A DNA stretch of 64,000 bases. Source: Liopterus haemorrhoidalis (taxonomy: Eukaryota > Arthropoda > Insecta > Coleoptera > Dytiscidae). The stretch lies in NCBI GenBank assembly GCA_963971575.1, contig OZ020620.1, positions 40,772,924 through 40,836,923 of the forward strand, written 5' to 3'. Positions within the stretch are counted from its first letter, which is position 1. Each line of letters begins with the position of its first letter. The notes under the pieces are model-generated. The model saw only the letters and a program-made list of their open reading frames with translations, was not told the DNA's origin and searched no databases. A program made the position numbers and the translations under genes. Of the stretch, positions 42,280 through 52,782 are shown piece by piece.

Positions 42280-43140
42280 TTTTTGTAGATACTAATGTTA
42301 GAATCTGAAAAGTTGCTATAAAAGCTATAACAACTTTTATTTGAGACATTTTTTGATAAAACGAAAAAATTTTGAAAAATTTTTCGAAATTTTTTCTATG
42401 TATCTATTTTTACCGACTGTCAATGAATATAAGGAAGGTATTGTGATCATACCGATTTTGATATTTCGAGATTTCGATGGATCTCCACGAATTGAGGTCC
42501 CTACATAACGTTTTGACTATTTTTAGCATAATGTCTGTCGGTCTGTCTGTAGGTCCATCCGTCTGTCTGTCTGTCCGTCTGTCCGTCCGTCCGTCTGTCT
42601 GTCTGTGTAAACGTGCAGAGCAAATTCGGCTAAAAGGATTTTTATGAAACTGCATATTTAAGCTTTTGACATCAATGACACGAGTTGATCAACTTTTGGT
42701 AAAAATCGGTTGACTGGAAATGGGAGTTTATTCGTGTCGGTTTTAAGATTTTTGTGAATATTTCACAACAGAAAAATATTTCGAAAATATTTATTGAACA
42801 AAAGTTGCTATAAAAGCAATAACTAACAACTTTTATTTTAGATATTTTCTGATAAAACGAAAAAAAAATGAATTTTTTTTCATACTTATATGTAACGTTT
42901 CCTTGGTCATGATAAATAATATCTCTGTTAGAAAATATTAGGCCAAGATATTTCTACTCTGCTGGTAGAATGTATTTTATACAAGTACTTTATGATGGCG
43001 GTCGGTCCTGTGGTGGCCACAGCTGATTTTTTCATACTTATATGTAACATTTCCATGGTCATGATAAATAATATCTCTGTTAGAAAATATTAGGCGGTCA
43101 GTCCTGTGGTGGCCACAGCTGATTTTTTGAAAAACTTTAC
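42280..43140 (+). repeat. Family A repeat with partial duplications
   Basis: The core copy starts near TTTTTACCGACTGTCAATGA at 42409 and has a (TCTG)n tract at about 42535-42605. Internal portions are duplicated. A piece of the AAGTTGCTATAAAAG region occurs upstream at 42310, and the ATAAATAATATCTCTGTTAG to GTGGCCACAGCTGATTTTTT part occurs twice (about 42911-43030 and 43062-43128). Confidence 0.75.
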
Positions 43141-43164
43141 CTTGATGTTAGTTTGTATTTCTTT

Positions 43165-44237
43165 TTAGGGTTTTGTAGGTATGACCAAAAAACCCTTATA
43201 CCGTAATTTTGTCGTCTGTCTGTCTGTCTGTCTGTCTGTTCGGTAAAAATTGTAGCCAAACGGCTAAACCTAGAGAGTTGAAATTTGGCATGCCTGTACA
43301 ACTTTTTGACCCGCACATAGGAAAAATACTAAAACATCTAAAAAACATATGCCCCCTAAAAATATAAACAAATATGTGCTCATCGAAAAAAAAAATATTT
43401 TTTTTAAATTCTGAGTAGGGTATCAACTGAAAGCCCTTAGTACGTGGATTAACAATCAAAATTTTATTTTTGCAAAATAAATTATTTTGACGCGATTTTT
43501 GTCAAAATTGTGCAAAAAAAATTTGTCCCACACCCTGTAGCCCAGATGGTTTAAACTAAAAATCTGAAAAAATTCTAAGTAATGTATATTGGTGTGAACC
43601 GAAATAGTACAACAGGAATTTTTGATCAGATTATGTTTTCGGAAAATAATGCATTTTTTCTGTTTTTAACCAAATTATGTTAAATATTTAATTCGCTATG
43701 TAACCAAGTTGATACGTCAGCGCTCATAGCGATGTGCGTTTAGTCATTGGTTGTCTAATTTGTCAAACAGGTAACTTGCAAACTAGAGTTCGAATCCTGT
43801 CAATTTTAATTTTTTTGTATTTTTTTGCAGTTTTTTTTTTTTTAAATTATTTTGTCAAAATTCTAGTTATATTTTGGTAAATGTTGCATTTAATTTTTAA
43901 AAGCGTAAATTTAATAACCAGTGGGAAGTGTTGAAATTATAATTTAATTCTGTTTGATGTATACGAAATCAGAGGGCGGGGCTAATGATTTAAGCAACCA
44001 ATAGAAGCTATAGGCGCAATTTTCAAAATCTTAATGAACCTTGGTATGTAAAAAAATACTGCACATATTTGGAAACTTAAATAATGGTATTAGGCATTCG
44101 AATTAAAATTCATAAAAAAATATTTTGACATAAAATTTGTTTTGGCATCCCAAATAATCATCATTCAGTTATTAAATACCTGCAAAACCCTGAAATGTGT
44201 GAAAATTCACACTTCACATCAATTTTTTAATTAGGAA
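43165..44237 (+). mobile_element. Family B element, most complete copy, about 1.07 kb
   Basis: The left end AGGGTTTTGTAGGTAT and the right end ATACCTGCAAAACCCT are inverted with one mismatch. The right side continues in GAAATGTGTGAAAATTCACA. A TCTG tract is at 43211-43238. A tRNA-like block with GAGTTCGAATCC lies at about 43787-43798. No coding frame. The TSD was not resolved. The class is unknown. Confidence 0.75.
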
Positions 44238-44239
44238 CG

Positions 44240-44525
44240 TTGATTTGAAATATTGAACATTCTCCCTAGTGCGCCTACTCTTTCCATAATTTCTTTATCC
44301 ATTTTCCACCTTCCGAAAAAACTGTGCCTAGGTATTTTTCCCTACCTGTTCTCTTATTTTATCATCTATTTTTATGTTATATTTTATTTTTATCCTGCTT
44401 ATTACCATTGTTTTTGTCGTCTGTGAGCAAATTTTCATATTTATTTTCTTTAATTCTTTATTGTGCTGGTTCAAGTTGTTTTGTATTTCGTCTTCGTTCC
44501 TTGCTGTTATAACCATGTACAAAAA
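44240..44525 (-). pseudogene. LINE reverse transcriptase fragment
   Basis: Minus-strand frame 44522-44328 encodes MYMVITARNEDEIQNNLNQH, NKELKKINMKI, KTMVISR and IDDKIREQV. This is the segment just after the catalytic YADD box in insect LINEs (Ala-Asp-Asp-x-Val, then Asn-x-Lys-Thr, then a connection stretch). The YADD itself and everything upstream are missing, and the copy ends against family B. Confidence 0.7.
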
Positions 44526-44912
44526 TTAAAATGTCGTTTATTTATTAGTACTACGACTTACTAATTATAATTAGTAGTAATCAATAAATCTTGACCTATT
44601 ATAGTTGCAGAATCAGAGCTGAAAGCTGTGCACCGTCAGTGTATCATAGAGTCGATAGTTAACATTACATAGTCACGAATACACAATCTGGATACGTAGG
44701 TACACAAATATCAATCAGTAGTAATGAGTATTAGGGCAACTGTTATTCCTGGTTAAATAATGCACCAATCAACACGGAAATAGGAACACTAACGCCATCC
44801 TCCACCTAATGCCGTAATCCTGAATTAAAACAGATCCTTTAACCAAGGCTTAATGATAATTTTTAATTTATTGACTTGAGGTGTTTATTTGGTGCATTTA
44901 TATTTATAATTC
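44526..44912. other. Unassigned stretch
   Basis: Nothing recognised. Confidence 0.4.
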
Positions 44913-44915
44913 TTA

Positions 44916-46173
44916 GGGCCGGTCTTTCCACCTTCAGATAAAGTGACTGGTATAACGTTATCTGACGGATAAAAACAAGAAAGCGTCTTTCCACCTTCAG
45001 ATAAAGTTATTCCTACAAATAAACTATGCTATCTGGTAGATAAGTTATTCGGTAGTCAAAGTAGCGAGTAAGTAACAAATAAGTGCTGTCACTGTCAAAA
45101 AGTTAAAAATTAAATGATTTCTTGGTACAATAAATAGCAAAATGGACTTGAAAAATATAATTTGTTTGAATTTTATTATTTGTAGAAATAATGCAATAAC
45201 TCCAAAATAACAGTGCACCAGTCCACGGTGAGAAAAAATATGAAAAAAGTATCTCGTGCAATATCCAGATTATGTCTGATTTCATTTGTATGCCTTGTAC
45301 AGAAAATAAATACACAAATTTCAACGAGTATTTTACGAAAATGCCCGCTATCCACGAGTGGTTGCAACCTGGGATGAAATGTTAGTGAAACTGCTTTCTT
45401 CTGTGAAAAAAGGGCTGAAGTAAACGATGTCGAGAAGGATATTTTATATTAAACGTTAGTCGGGATCCACGCCTTACAATACAATGTTTAATAATTCTAA
45501 TATTCGCTTCGAATTTGAGCAATAACATTATAATTGGTATAGTAGCAACTGCATTATTACGCAACTTTAAGGTTACAAGAGTGGATATGAAGAACCACCC
45601 ATAAAAGATCAGTACTGTGTCGGTGACGTACCTGAAGGAACTGATTATTCAGAAAAAATTAAAATTAAAGAATACTCCGTGATTTAATTATCTTATTTTC
45701 AAATTTATTATAACTTATTTTGTATTTACATCAATCATAATAAAATTAAAAAATTAAATAAACGTAGAATAATTATTATTAATATCTACTATCTCTTTTT
45801 CATTCCCCCAATTTTATTACATGCTTACGACATTAATAATTGCTAAAATCTTGTACAACGCATCCATAAATTAAATTTTGTTAATGACAATAACCAAAAA
45901 AAACGGCTCGACAGCTGTCAGTTTACCAATTTATTTATTTATTTCCATAGAGAAACAAACAAAAAATCTTTCTCAACGCCTATTTCAGTTATACATTCAG
46001 TGTTACCAATCTGAGGATTCAATATGTCAGTCTTATTATCCGTCAGATAGCTATCTGACAGATAAATATGAATTGAAAGACGGGATGACATTTATCCAAC
46101 AGATAAAGTATCAGATAACTTTATCTATCAGATAGTTACCCAGAAGTTTATCAGAGGGTGGAAAGACCGGCCC
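44916..46173. mobile_element. PIF/Harbinger element, 1258 bp, TTA TSD
   Basis: Ends GGGCCGGTCTTTCCACC and GGTGGAAAGACCGGCCC are perfect inverted repeats over 17 bp. TTA flanks both sides (44913-44915 and 46174-46176), the Harbinger TWA target. Subterminal CAGATAAAG/CTTTATC(T/A)G motifs recur near both ends. A decayed frame near 45520-45560 (IIGIVATALLRNF) resembles the C-terminal Ala-x-x-x-Leu-His-Asn-Phe stretch of PIF transposases. Confidence 0.8.
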
Positions 46174-46185
46174 TTAATACCTTAA

Positions 46186-46305
46186 GGCAGCGATTCTCAA
46201 CCAAAGTCTTACCACTGACTGGCAAGAACATTATTTTTTTTTTAACGTATCGGTAAAATATCTAATTTTTACTCGCACCGAAGAAAATAACATTTTACAA
46301 TCAGC
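46186..46305. mobile_element. Possible hAT left end
   Basis: CAGCGATTCTCAACCAAAG is typical of hAT termini. No right partner or TSD found. Confidence 0.35.
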
Positions 46306-46376
46306 ATGAGCTCAAAAAGAAATTAAAGGAGGGTTGGCTATGGAAAAATAAAATAATGTCTACTGCAAGCTCTATA
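46306..46376 (+). repeat. Dispersed repeat shared with 8015-8085
   Basis: GCATGAGCTCAAAAAGAAAT and CTGCAAGCTCT match the block at 8.0 kb. It directly precedes the TA flank of the next mariner. Confidence 0.5.
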
Positions 46377-46379
46377 TTA

Positions 46380-47180
46380 GGTCGTCAAGGATGAAATTTG
46401 CAGAAAAAAAGGCAAAGTTGGTTGATAACTTACAAATATAAGGAATTATTTTATTCATCAAAGTATGCACCCATATTGTCTATACACTTTTGTCATTTAA
46501 GCGACAGGTTGTTCAGGCCAGTGGTATAAAACCCTGCCGGACGAGAGTCAATGACTTCCTGGAAGGACAGTTTTACAGCATTGTCGGAATTAAACTGTTT
46601 CCCTATTAAAAAGTTGTCCAAATTGTGGAAGAAGTGGTAGTCAGTGGGGGCTTGGTCTGGTGAGTATGGAGGATGATGAAGAAGTTCCAACTCCTATTCC
46701 TGTAGTTTTGCCACAGTCATTTGTGCAGTGTGTGGTTTAGCGTTATCAAGCAATAAGATAGGAGTCGATCTGTTGACCAATTTAGGCTGTTTTTCTTCAA
46801 CTTTTTGCATAATTTCGTCCAGTTGGTTGCAGTATATTTCTGCTGTGATCAATGAGCCATTTTTTGTTTTTGTTTGGTTTTTAAGTTACCTGTACAAAAT
46901 TTAGCGAACCAAATTGATATTGTCTGCTGCGTAGTAGCACTAGAGTCAAATACACTGTTAATGTTTCGCGCGGTCTGCGATTCCGTAGTTCCACATAAGA
47001 ACTCATACTTCATAATAGTGCAAATTTCCGACCGTTCCATTTTCAAAAAAAATAATTTTTTATAAAAGTTGATATTTTTTAGAGCATACAATGATTTCTT
47101 TAAACAATTGGAAGATGTGTAACTTTCCAACAAAAAAAAAAAAAAACAGAACGGTAAAATATTAAGACAATGTTAAATAC
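46380..47180 (-). mobile_element. Cecropia-type mariner, internally deleted, copy 1
   Basis: On the left, TA precedes GGTCGTCAAGGATGAAATTT, the 3' TIR of the minus-strand element. The 5' end is eroded beyond about 47180. The transposase (46435-47040) opens MERSEICTIMKYEFLCG and includes FAKFCTGNLK. It then jumps to a Met-Gln-Lys-Leu-Lys segment and continues through a decayed second catalytic block, HHPPYSPDQAPTDYHFF (third Asp) and the RPAGFYTTGLNNLSLKWQK end. Frameshifts lie near 46700-46860. About 150 residues including the first catalytic block are missing, at the same place as in the copy at 53.0 kb. The motifs match cecropia-subfamily mariners such as Hsmar1. Confidence 0.82.
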
Positions 47181-47248
47181 TAAGCTAATAATATCTTTGA
47201 AATTATTTTGCAATGGTCCAATATTAATTGCAGACACCTTTATTTTGG

Positions 47249-48245
47249 ACGCTGATAGTACTAGGCTAGAATAGTACAATATAATGAGTATTAGTATCAA
47301 AAAGATATAATACTTCAAGAGTAATATAAAAAATTCGGACGTTTCGGAAACTGCTCAACAATCTGTTTCCGTCTTCAGCGATCACGAGAAGTGATAAACA
47401 TTCAGTTTTCTTCGAGTTTTTATACCGAGTATTGTAAGAGTGGGAGCAGGTTATAGGTGCGTTGCTATTGGTTGGGTGGTTGGGATCAGGTATGGGTAGG
47501 GACGGGACTACCTGCTGAGGATTAACGACCGGATTAAGGTTGTTTGTCACAGTATTGTTTGGTAATGAGTTGTTTGTTACCGGATTAGTGACTTGAGGAT
47601 TAAAAGGATTGTTTTGAATAATGGAAAGCCAGAGTTGAGGAAATTCTATGCTGGCTTGGCTGACAGCATCTCCAGAGTTTTCGATCAAAGCAGAGTCTTT
47701 CAATTTTCTCTTGAACTTGTTTTCCTCATACATTAAGGGTTTAGCATCTTTCCATTGGTAATGGTGTTCATTTTCTCAAGCATGTTCAGCCAGTTTGGAA
47801 CTGTAAATTTCGCCCTGCTGAACTTTCTTCTTATGCTCGTTTACCATAACATGTAGAGGTCTGCAAGTCTCGCCAATATATTGTTTCCCGCACTGGCAGG
47901 GAATAGAGTAGACACAGTTTTAGTTTAGGACAGATTTGGGTTTTGTACATGATAGGATAGATCTTAAAGTCGAATTCGATTTGAAGGCTACTTGGATATT
48001 ATGCTTCTTTAGTATCTTACCAATTTTCTCAGATACTCCATTATAATAGGGCATAGAGACATATCTCACTTCGTCAGTTCTAGGTGCGTAATTTTTCTTA
48101 TGATTGATAGCATCAGCTGTTACACTGAGTCTAGTTAATAGAGCCAAAGTAATTTGTTCTTCTAAAAGGCTTCTAAAAGTTGAATTGAAGAACATCCGTT
48201 CCACCTTACAGGATAATGGCTACAGTCATAAAATTATTACTGATG
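47249..48245 (-). pseudogene. Penelope-like element 3' part: GIY-YIG endonuclease and 3' end, copy 1
   Basis: Minus-strand frame 48204-47920 reads through LLTRLSVTADAINHKKNYAP, YVSMPYYNGVSEKIGKILKK and AFKSNSTLRSIL, the link between reverse transcriptase and endonuclease in PLEs. Past a stop (TAA replacing Lys) it continues NCVYSIPCQCGKQYIGETCR and VNEHKKKVQQGEIYSSKLAE, the GIY-YIG endonuclease (Tyr of VYSI, YIG, EH and the SKLAEH block). A second stop replaces Trp after AEHA. A Pro/Asn-rich tail follows, to 47266. Beyond lies the 3' region with the hammerhead-like motif. PLEs encode reverse transcriptase fused to this nuclease, which nicks the target. The reverse transcriptase core is missing (5' truncation at about 48245). 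Confidence 0.85.
47340..47378 (-). ncRNA. Hammerhead-like motif in the PLE 3' region, copy 1
   Basis: Minus strand: CTGAAGA, one C, a 6-bp stem (GGAAAC with GTTTCC, 13-base loop), GAAACGT. It lies directly downstream of the GIY-YIG coding part, where PLE pLTR ribozymes are known to sit. The second PLE copy has the same motif unchanged. Confidence 0.5.
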
Positions 48246-49012
48246 CTATCAATTGAGGGGGACAAAAGCTATTTTTCCATATTTTTTGCGAAATTTCCAT
48301 AAAAAAAATTGATTTTTCAAAAATATAAATTTGCTTGTTGATCCACGCATTTAGAGGTTTCATTTGATATGGCAAGAAGTCAATTTGACTGTCAGTACCT
48401 AAGAAGAAAAAGACACATATAAGAAACAAAGTTGGATATTTCTTAGTATTGTTTTTGACTCACTCCAAAAAAATATCTAGCTTTCATCTGTTTTTATTGT
48501 TTGAAGTTTGTAAAAGTTTTAACTGAAGAATACTTATCTCAACTGACTTCTCACGCAAAGAAAATCGTCGGCGAGAACTACAATTGCATTAACTCCCCTG
48601 TAGTAAATGTTACTAGACACGTCTCTCGATTCAACTCAGGTCACTGACTGTTCTCTTCTATCGCATTTCTCTACACCAAACAACTTTACAACAGGAACTG
48701 ACGTACATTTGTGAAAATTTTCCCTGTTTTAAATGAGACACGCTTCTGAAAAACAGTTTTAAATAATGATATTAGATTTTTGTTTTCGCAAATAGGAAAA
48801 CTTCCAAAAATTAAGTTGAAAAACTAAAATGGAAATGGAGAATTTAATGTTGAAAATATATGTTGAATTCCAGACAGTATCATTACCAAAGAACTCGGGA
48901 AAAATCATATTCATAGTCACGTAGCTGGAGTGAAAGAAAATTTTTGGTTTAATTACTTAATGTTTAATATATTTAACAATAGGCAGAGTTACTTAACATA
49001 ACAATTGCGAAT
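48246..49012. other. Unassigned stretch
   Basis: No gene recognised. Around 48240-48420 some phrases resemble family B interior, but too weakly to call. Confidence 0.35.
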
Positions 49013-49111
49013 ATGAATGACCAGAAAAGAAAACTGAATACGCTATCGTTATATGACAAAGTGAGGTTAATAATTGAAATTGACAAAGGTATAAAAAGAA
49101 AATTGAAATGA
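49013..49111 (+). pseudogene. pogo/Tigger-like transposase N-terminal fragment
   Basis: ATG 49013 opens 32 codons: MNDQKRKLNTLSLYDKVRLI continuing IEIDKGIKRK. This is the first helix of the CENP-B-type helix-turn-helix of pogo elements (Lys-Arg-Lys-x-Leu-Ser-Leu, then Lys-x-x-Leu-Ile-x-x-x-Glu/Asp-x-Gly). It is cut off by a family B terminus that begins at about 49105. The rest of the binding domain and the DDD core are missing. Confidence 0.6.
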
Positions 49112-49388
49112 AGTGTGAATTTTCACACATTTCAGAGTTTTGCAGGTATTTAATAGGTGTAAGAAGTCAACATAATACTGGATGTCTAGGTGTATTTATC
49201 ACATCAAAATCAACAGTTTTTTGATAATCACTTTTATTCGTTATTTGAGAACTAAGAACTTCCATTTAGTTTTTTTAAACAAAATTTAAATAATCTGCCA
49301 AATATTCCAGCGTTTTTTTTCTGCATTTGCTTCGTATTCAAGTCTTCATTAGATTAATAAGAAATATTTTACAGTGTAGCGTCTAATG

Positions 49389-50168
49389 TAGGGCTGTCAT
49401 AATTGTCGGACTACCGACCGGGACCCCCCCCAAAACTTTAAAAAAACTTTTATCGACAATAATACCTTTATTATAAAAAATTGCACAATATTTTAAAAAA
49501 ATAAAAAAATTTAAAGACAAAAAAAAAATTAAAGTAGAGATTGATAATAGGTATTCCAAGAGCAAAACGTTGGGATCAATGGTGAATCATTTTGGAACCC
49601 TCAGTTCGACTGGAAAAATTTGATGTTTTTTTTGTGGATGCGTCTTTATCAAATCTAAAATAATATAATATAAATTAATGGGCGATTCAATTTAATAAAA
49701 CCAAATAGAACCTTACAATCCATTCTTCTCTTGCCTTTACTCTCCCCCTTCCCCGACTTCGGTGGCTTCTTTATCATCGCTCTTCTTTGCCCAATCATAC
49801 TTCTTCGATGTTTTCGTTTTTTGGAGCAGTCCTTTTTCCCCTTTTATATAATTATAGAATTGCATGACATTTTATAATTTAAAACACATTGAATTATGCT
49901 TTTCACGGTGTCAATAGAAAGCGAATTGCGCTCATCTGTCAGTACCAGTCAGCTAGTGACTAGCTGACTGGTACTCGGCATTACTCCGGAACATTTCGGA
50001 CCTCGGATCTGTTATATAATTTATATATAGTATGTATATATGTATATGTACAATATTATCGAAAAATAATTTTTTAATATGCATAAATTTTAAATCGACC
50101 GGGACAAATGACTCTTGGACCGGGACACTGGGACACAAACCTCAAAACTGGGACGTATGGCAGCCCTA
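49389..50168. mobile_element. hAT-like TIR element, 780 bp
   Basis: Ends TAGGGCTGTCATA and TATGGCAGCCCTA are inverted with one mismatch. GGGAC motifs are repeated inside both ends. Flanks GTCTAATG and GTCTGTGT share only 5 of 8 bases, so the TSD is weak. The end type is close to that of family C (TAGGGTGACCA). Confidence 0.6.
49941..49975. repeat. Perfect 17-bp hairpin
   Basis: AGTACCAGTCAGCTAGT, one G, then its exact reverse complement. It lies inside the hAT-like element. Confidence 0.9.
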
Positions 50169-50530
50169 GTCTGTGTGGTGTGGTGTGAGTAACTCAGTCC
50201 GCAACTATTAAAAAAATATATTATTTTTTTAATATTTTTAATTCCAAAAAAATACACGCACTATCTTAGCCATAATTTACATTCCATATTTTCCACAAAC
50301 ACAATCTGACCAAAAATTCCTGTCGTATGTTTCCGCCTCAGATCAATATACATTACCTATAATTTCAGATTTTTGGTTTAATCCTTTTTGGTAAAAGGGT
50401 GCAGGACAAGAACTTTTGTACGTTTTTGGCTAAATTCGTTTTAAAAGAAACGAATTCAAAAAACTATCTATCGTTCCGAAATCTACTTCTAAGAGCTTTG
50501 TTTTGATACCACAAAAAAAATTGAATTTTC

Positions 50531-51729
50531 TTTTTTTTTGTCAACGACACAAAATATCGTATTTTCGAAAAATGTAGCTCTTTCTTTTCCCGATTCTCTG
50601 AGACACATTAATTTCGTCACTAATTTGGTACTAAGGAGTATTTATTGTCAATAAATTCATATGAAAGCGTTATTTTACTCATTTTGTAGTTATTTCTGTA
50701 ACTCGATTTTCTGTATCTCGAATTTTTTCAGTGAACTATGATGATTCAATTTAGGGAAGTTCGACTGTATCTTATTCAAAAATTTGGGTTTAAAACAGGC
50801 ATATAAGATTTGTCTATTTTATGGTCGGCGACGTGTACGTAATTTTAAAATTGATTCCAGTCTTCCAATACGTTGAATATCCCTGGTTTAGATATTTCCC
50901 AATAGTTTTTTTTTTTTCATTCCAAAGTAGTTGTAGTATGTAAATTCTTTGTACTAGAAATAGTGTAGATAAAGTGTTGAATGTAACGAAAGTGAAACGT
51001 GAAGGAATCCACTAAAACGAAACCCTAATTTTATCGCGTATGTTCTATAAATACCGTTCCATTTAAAAGCTTTACAATTACTCAGTAAACGTCTGAGTCA
51101 TGCGTCAACGAATATATTTGTGAACAACCCTTTAATTTACCTCCCTCTACATAGCATGCACATCCTGAAATAGCTTCTCTCTTACCATACCTGCACAGCA
51201 GTTCTCAAATGGCAGCGGAACACTTTCTTACCTACTACTCTGTTTTAAACAGAAGCAATAATTTAAATCTAATCTTTCAGCGCTTTGGTACTGTTAATTA
51301 AAATTCCAAAAGAATTTCGATTTCTTGCTCTTTAGAAAAATTGGCATCGAAGTTTATGATTTAATGATAGAGATCTATGCAATGCCTATATCATATCTCT
51401 GTAGCAAAAGACTTTTATAAAGCATCGCTATCTGAGTTTTCGATAGGATTGAATCCAGGGTTTGTAAATTCTTTAAGTTCTTGGAGAGGTATTCCTCGCT
51501 ATGTATTACCAATACCTTGTCTTATTGGTAATAATAGATTGATTTGCCACGGTGATCTCGATATCGATTTCCTTGTGAATTCCATTCCAAGTTATCATGA
51601 CATCATCTGGATATTTCCACAGAATGCGGACAATCCATCTCTACTTTCTAATTCTTGTTTCTTAAAGTTTATCATTTCGTGTTGGTTGGTTCGACTCCTT
51701 GTGGTATTTCTTATGCTTCTTATTGATAT
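50531..51729. other. Unassigned stretch
   Basis: No gene recognised. A plus frame at 51377-51754 (125 codons) runs toward the tandem repeat but shows no known domain. Confidence 0.4.
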
Positions 51730-52300
51730 ATCGTCAAACCAAAAGGATATATAGATCGAGCTTTCGCAATTCCTGTACGTAGTGAGCCTCGTACTCAAGC
51801 AAGCTTTTGCCGTCTTGCTCGTTGCGAGGTTTATGTTCTCAATCTCGTCAAATGAGAAGGATAGATAGATCGTGCTGTCACAATCCCTGTACGTAGTGAG
51901 CCCCGGAATCAAGCAAGCTTTTGCCGTCTGGTTCTTTGCGAGGTTTTTGTTCTCAATCTCATCAAACCAAAAGGATAGATAGATCGTGCTTTCGCAATCC
52001 TTGTACGTAGTGAGCCCCGAAATCAAGCAAGCTTTTGCCGTTTTGCTAGATTTTTGTTCGGAATCTCGTAAAAGCAAAAGGATAGAGAGATCGTGCTTTC
52101 GCAATGCCTGTACGTAGTGAACCCCGGAATCAAGTAAGCTTTTGCCCTTTTGCTCTTTGCGAAGTTTTTGTTCGCAATCTTGTCAAACTAAAAGCATAGA
52201 TAGATCGTGCTTTCGCAATCCCTGTAGGTAGTGAACGCCGAAATTAAGAAGCTTTTGCGCGTTTGCTCTTTGCGAGATTTTTGTTCTTACTAAACTGGCC
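51730..52300 (-). repeat. 114-bp tandem repeat, about 5 units, open on the minus strand
   Basis: CCTGTACGTAGTGAGCC-type anchors lie at 51772, 51886, 52000, 52107 and 52221. Spacing is 114, 114, 107 and 114 bp. Because 114 is 38 codons, the minus strand stays open across three units. It encodes a repeated peptide with TAKACLIPGLTTYRDC and TIYLSFWFDEIEN, inside a 170-codon frame (52104-51595). One 7-bp shorter unit breaks the frame to the right of 52104. The peptide has no family I know, and no start, promoter or neighbour supports a real gene. Confidence 0.85.
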
Positions 52301-52399
52301 TAAGGACACCTGTCGTTTTCTTTGACAGATGTACCTCCTTAGTCAAACTTCCCGCCTACAAGTATTCTCGGATCGGATCATGCCAGGACACATGCGGCT

Positions 52400-52690
52400 T
52401 TCTGCGAAGGAGGCTTTAGAATGGCGCAGGGCCACAACAGAAGGCGGCCCGCGTAAGTCTTCGACTCATGACCTGTATGGCTCTTCTGGCTCGCTCTTTA
52501 TTTCACATTCTTGCCATTGTTCTAATTCGCATTATTCTGCGAAGATATTCGTTATCAATAACGAAGATTTTGCTTTGCGTCTTTAGAAGTTATCCAAGTT
52601 TCACAGCCGTAGAACGATAAACACAATCTCACAATATTAACACAGATAGGAAAGGTTTCTGAAAACTTAGCCAAGTTTAAACTTTTGGTT
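52400..52690 (-). pseudogene. LINE reverse transcriptase relic
   Basis: On the minus strand, LSFYGCETWITSKDAKQNLR, then LRRIMRIRTMARM, correspond to the (L)YGCETWTL and RRMLRISW-type segments found after the catalytic domain in RTE-like LINEs. There are stops and frame shifts throughout. Confidence 0.6.
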
Positions 52691-52782
52691 CATAAACCAG
52701 TAAGTGACGACAAGCTGCATATTGAATATTGCATTCATTACGAGTTCCAACGGTGTTCTCAAAGGTCTCACCTTTTTGCGTT

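Larger units (their letters stand above)
49105..50530 (-). repeat. Family B copy, minus orientation, partial and interrupted
   Basis: GAAGTGTGAATTTTCACACA and GTTTTGCAGGTATTTAATA mark its end. Interior family B sequence with AATCTGACCAAAAATTCCTG and CAATATACATTACCTATAAT reappears at about 50300-50370. A hAT-like element (49389-50168) lies between. The rest of the interior is diverged. Confidence 0.55.

Noticed and set aside
51377..51754. 125-codon plus-strand frame as a gene
   Set aside because: No recognised domain, partly overlaps the tandem repeat, and the opposite strand is equally open.
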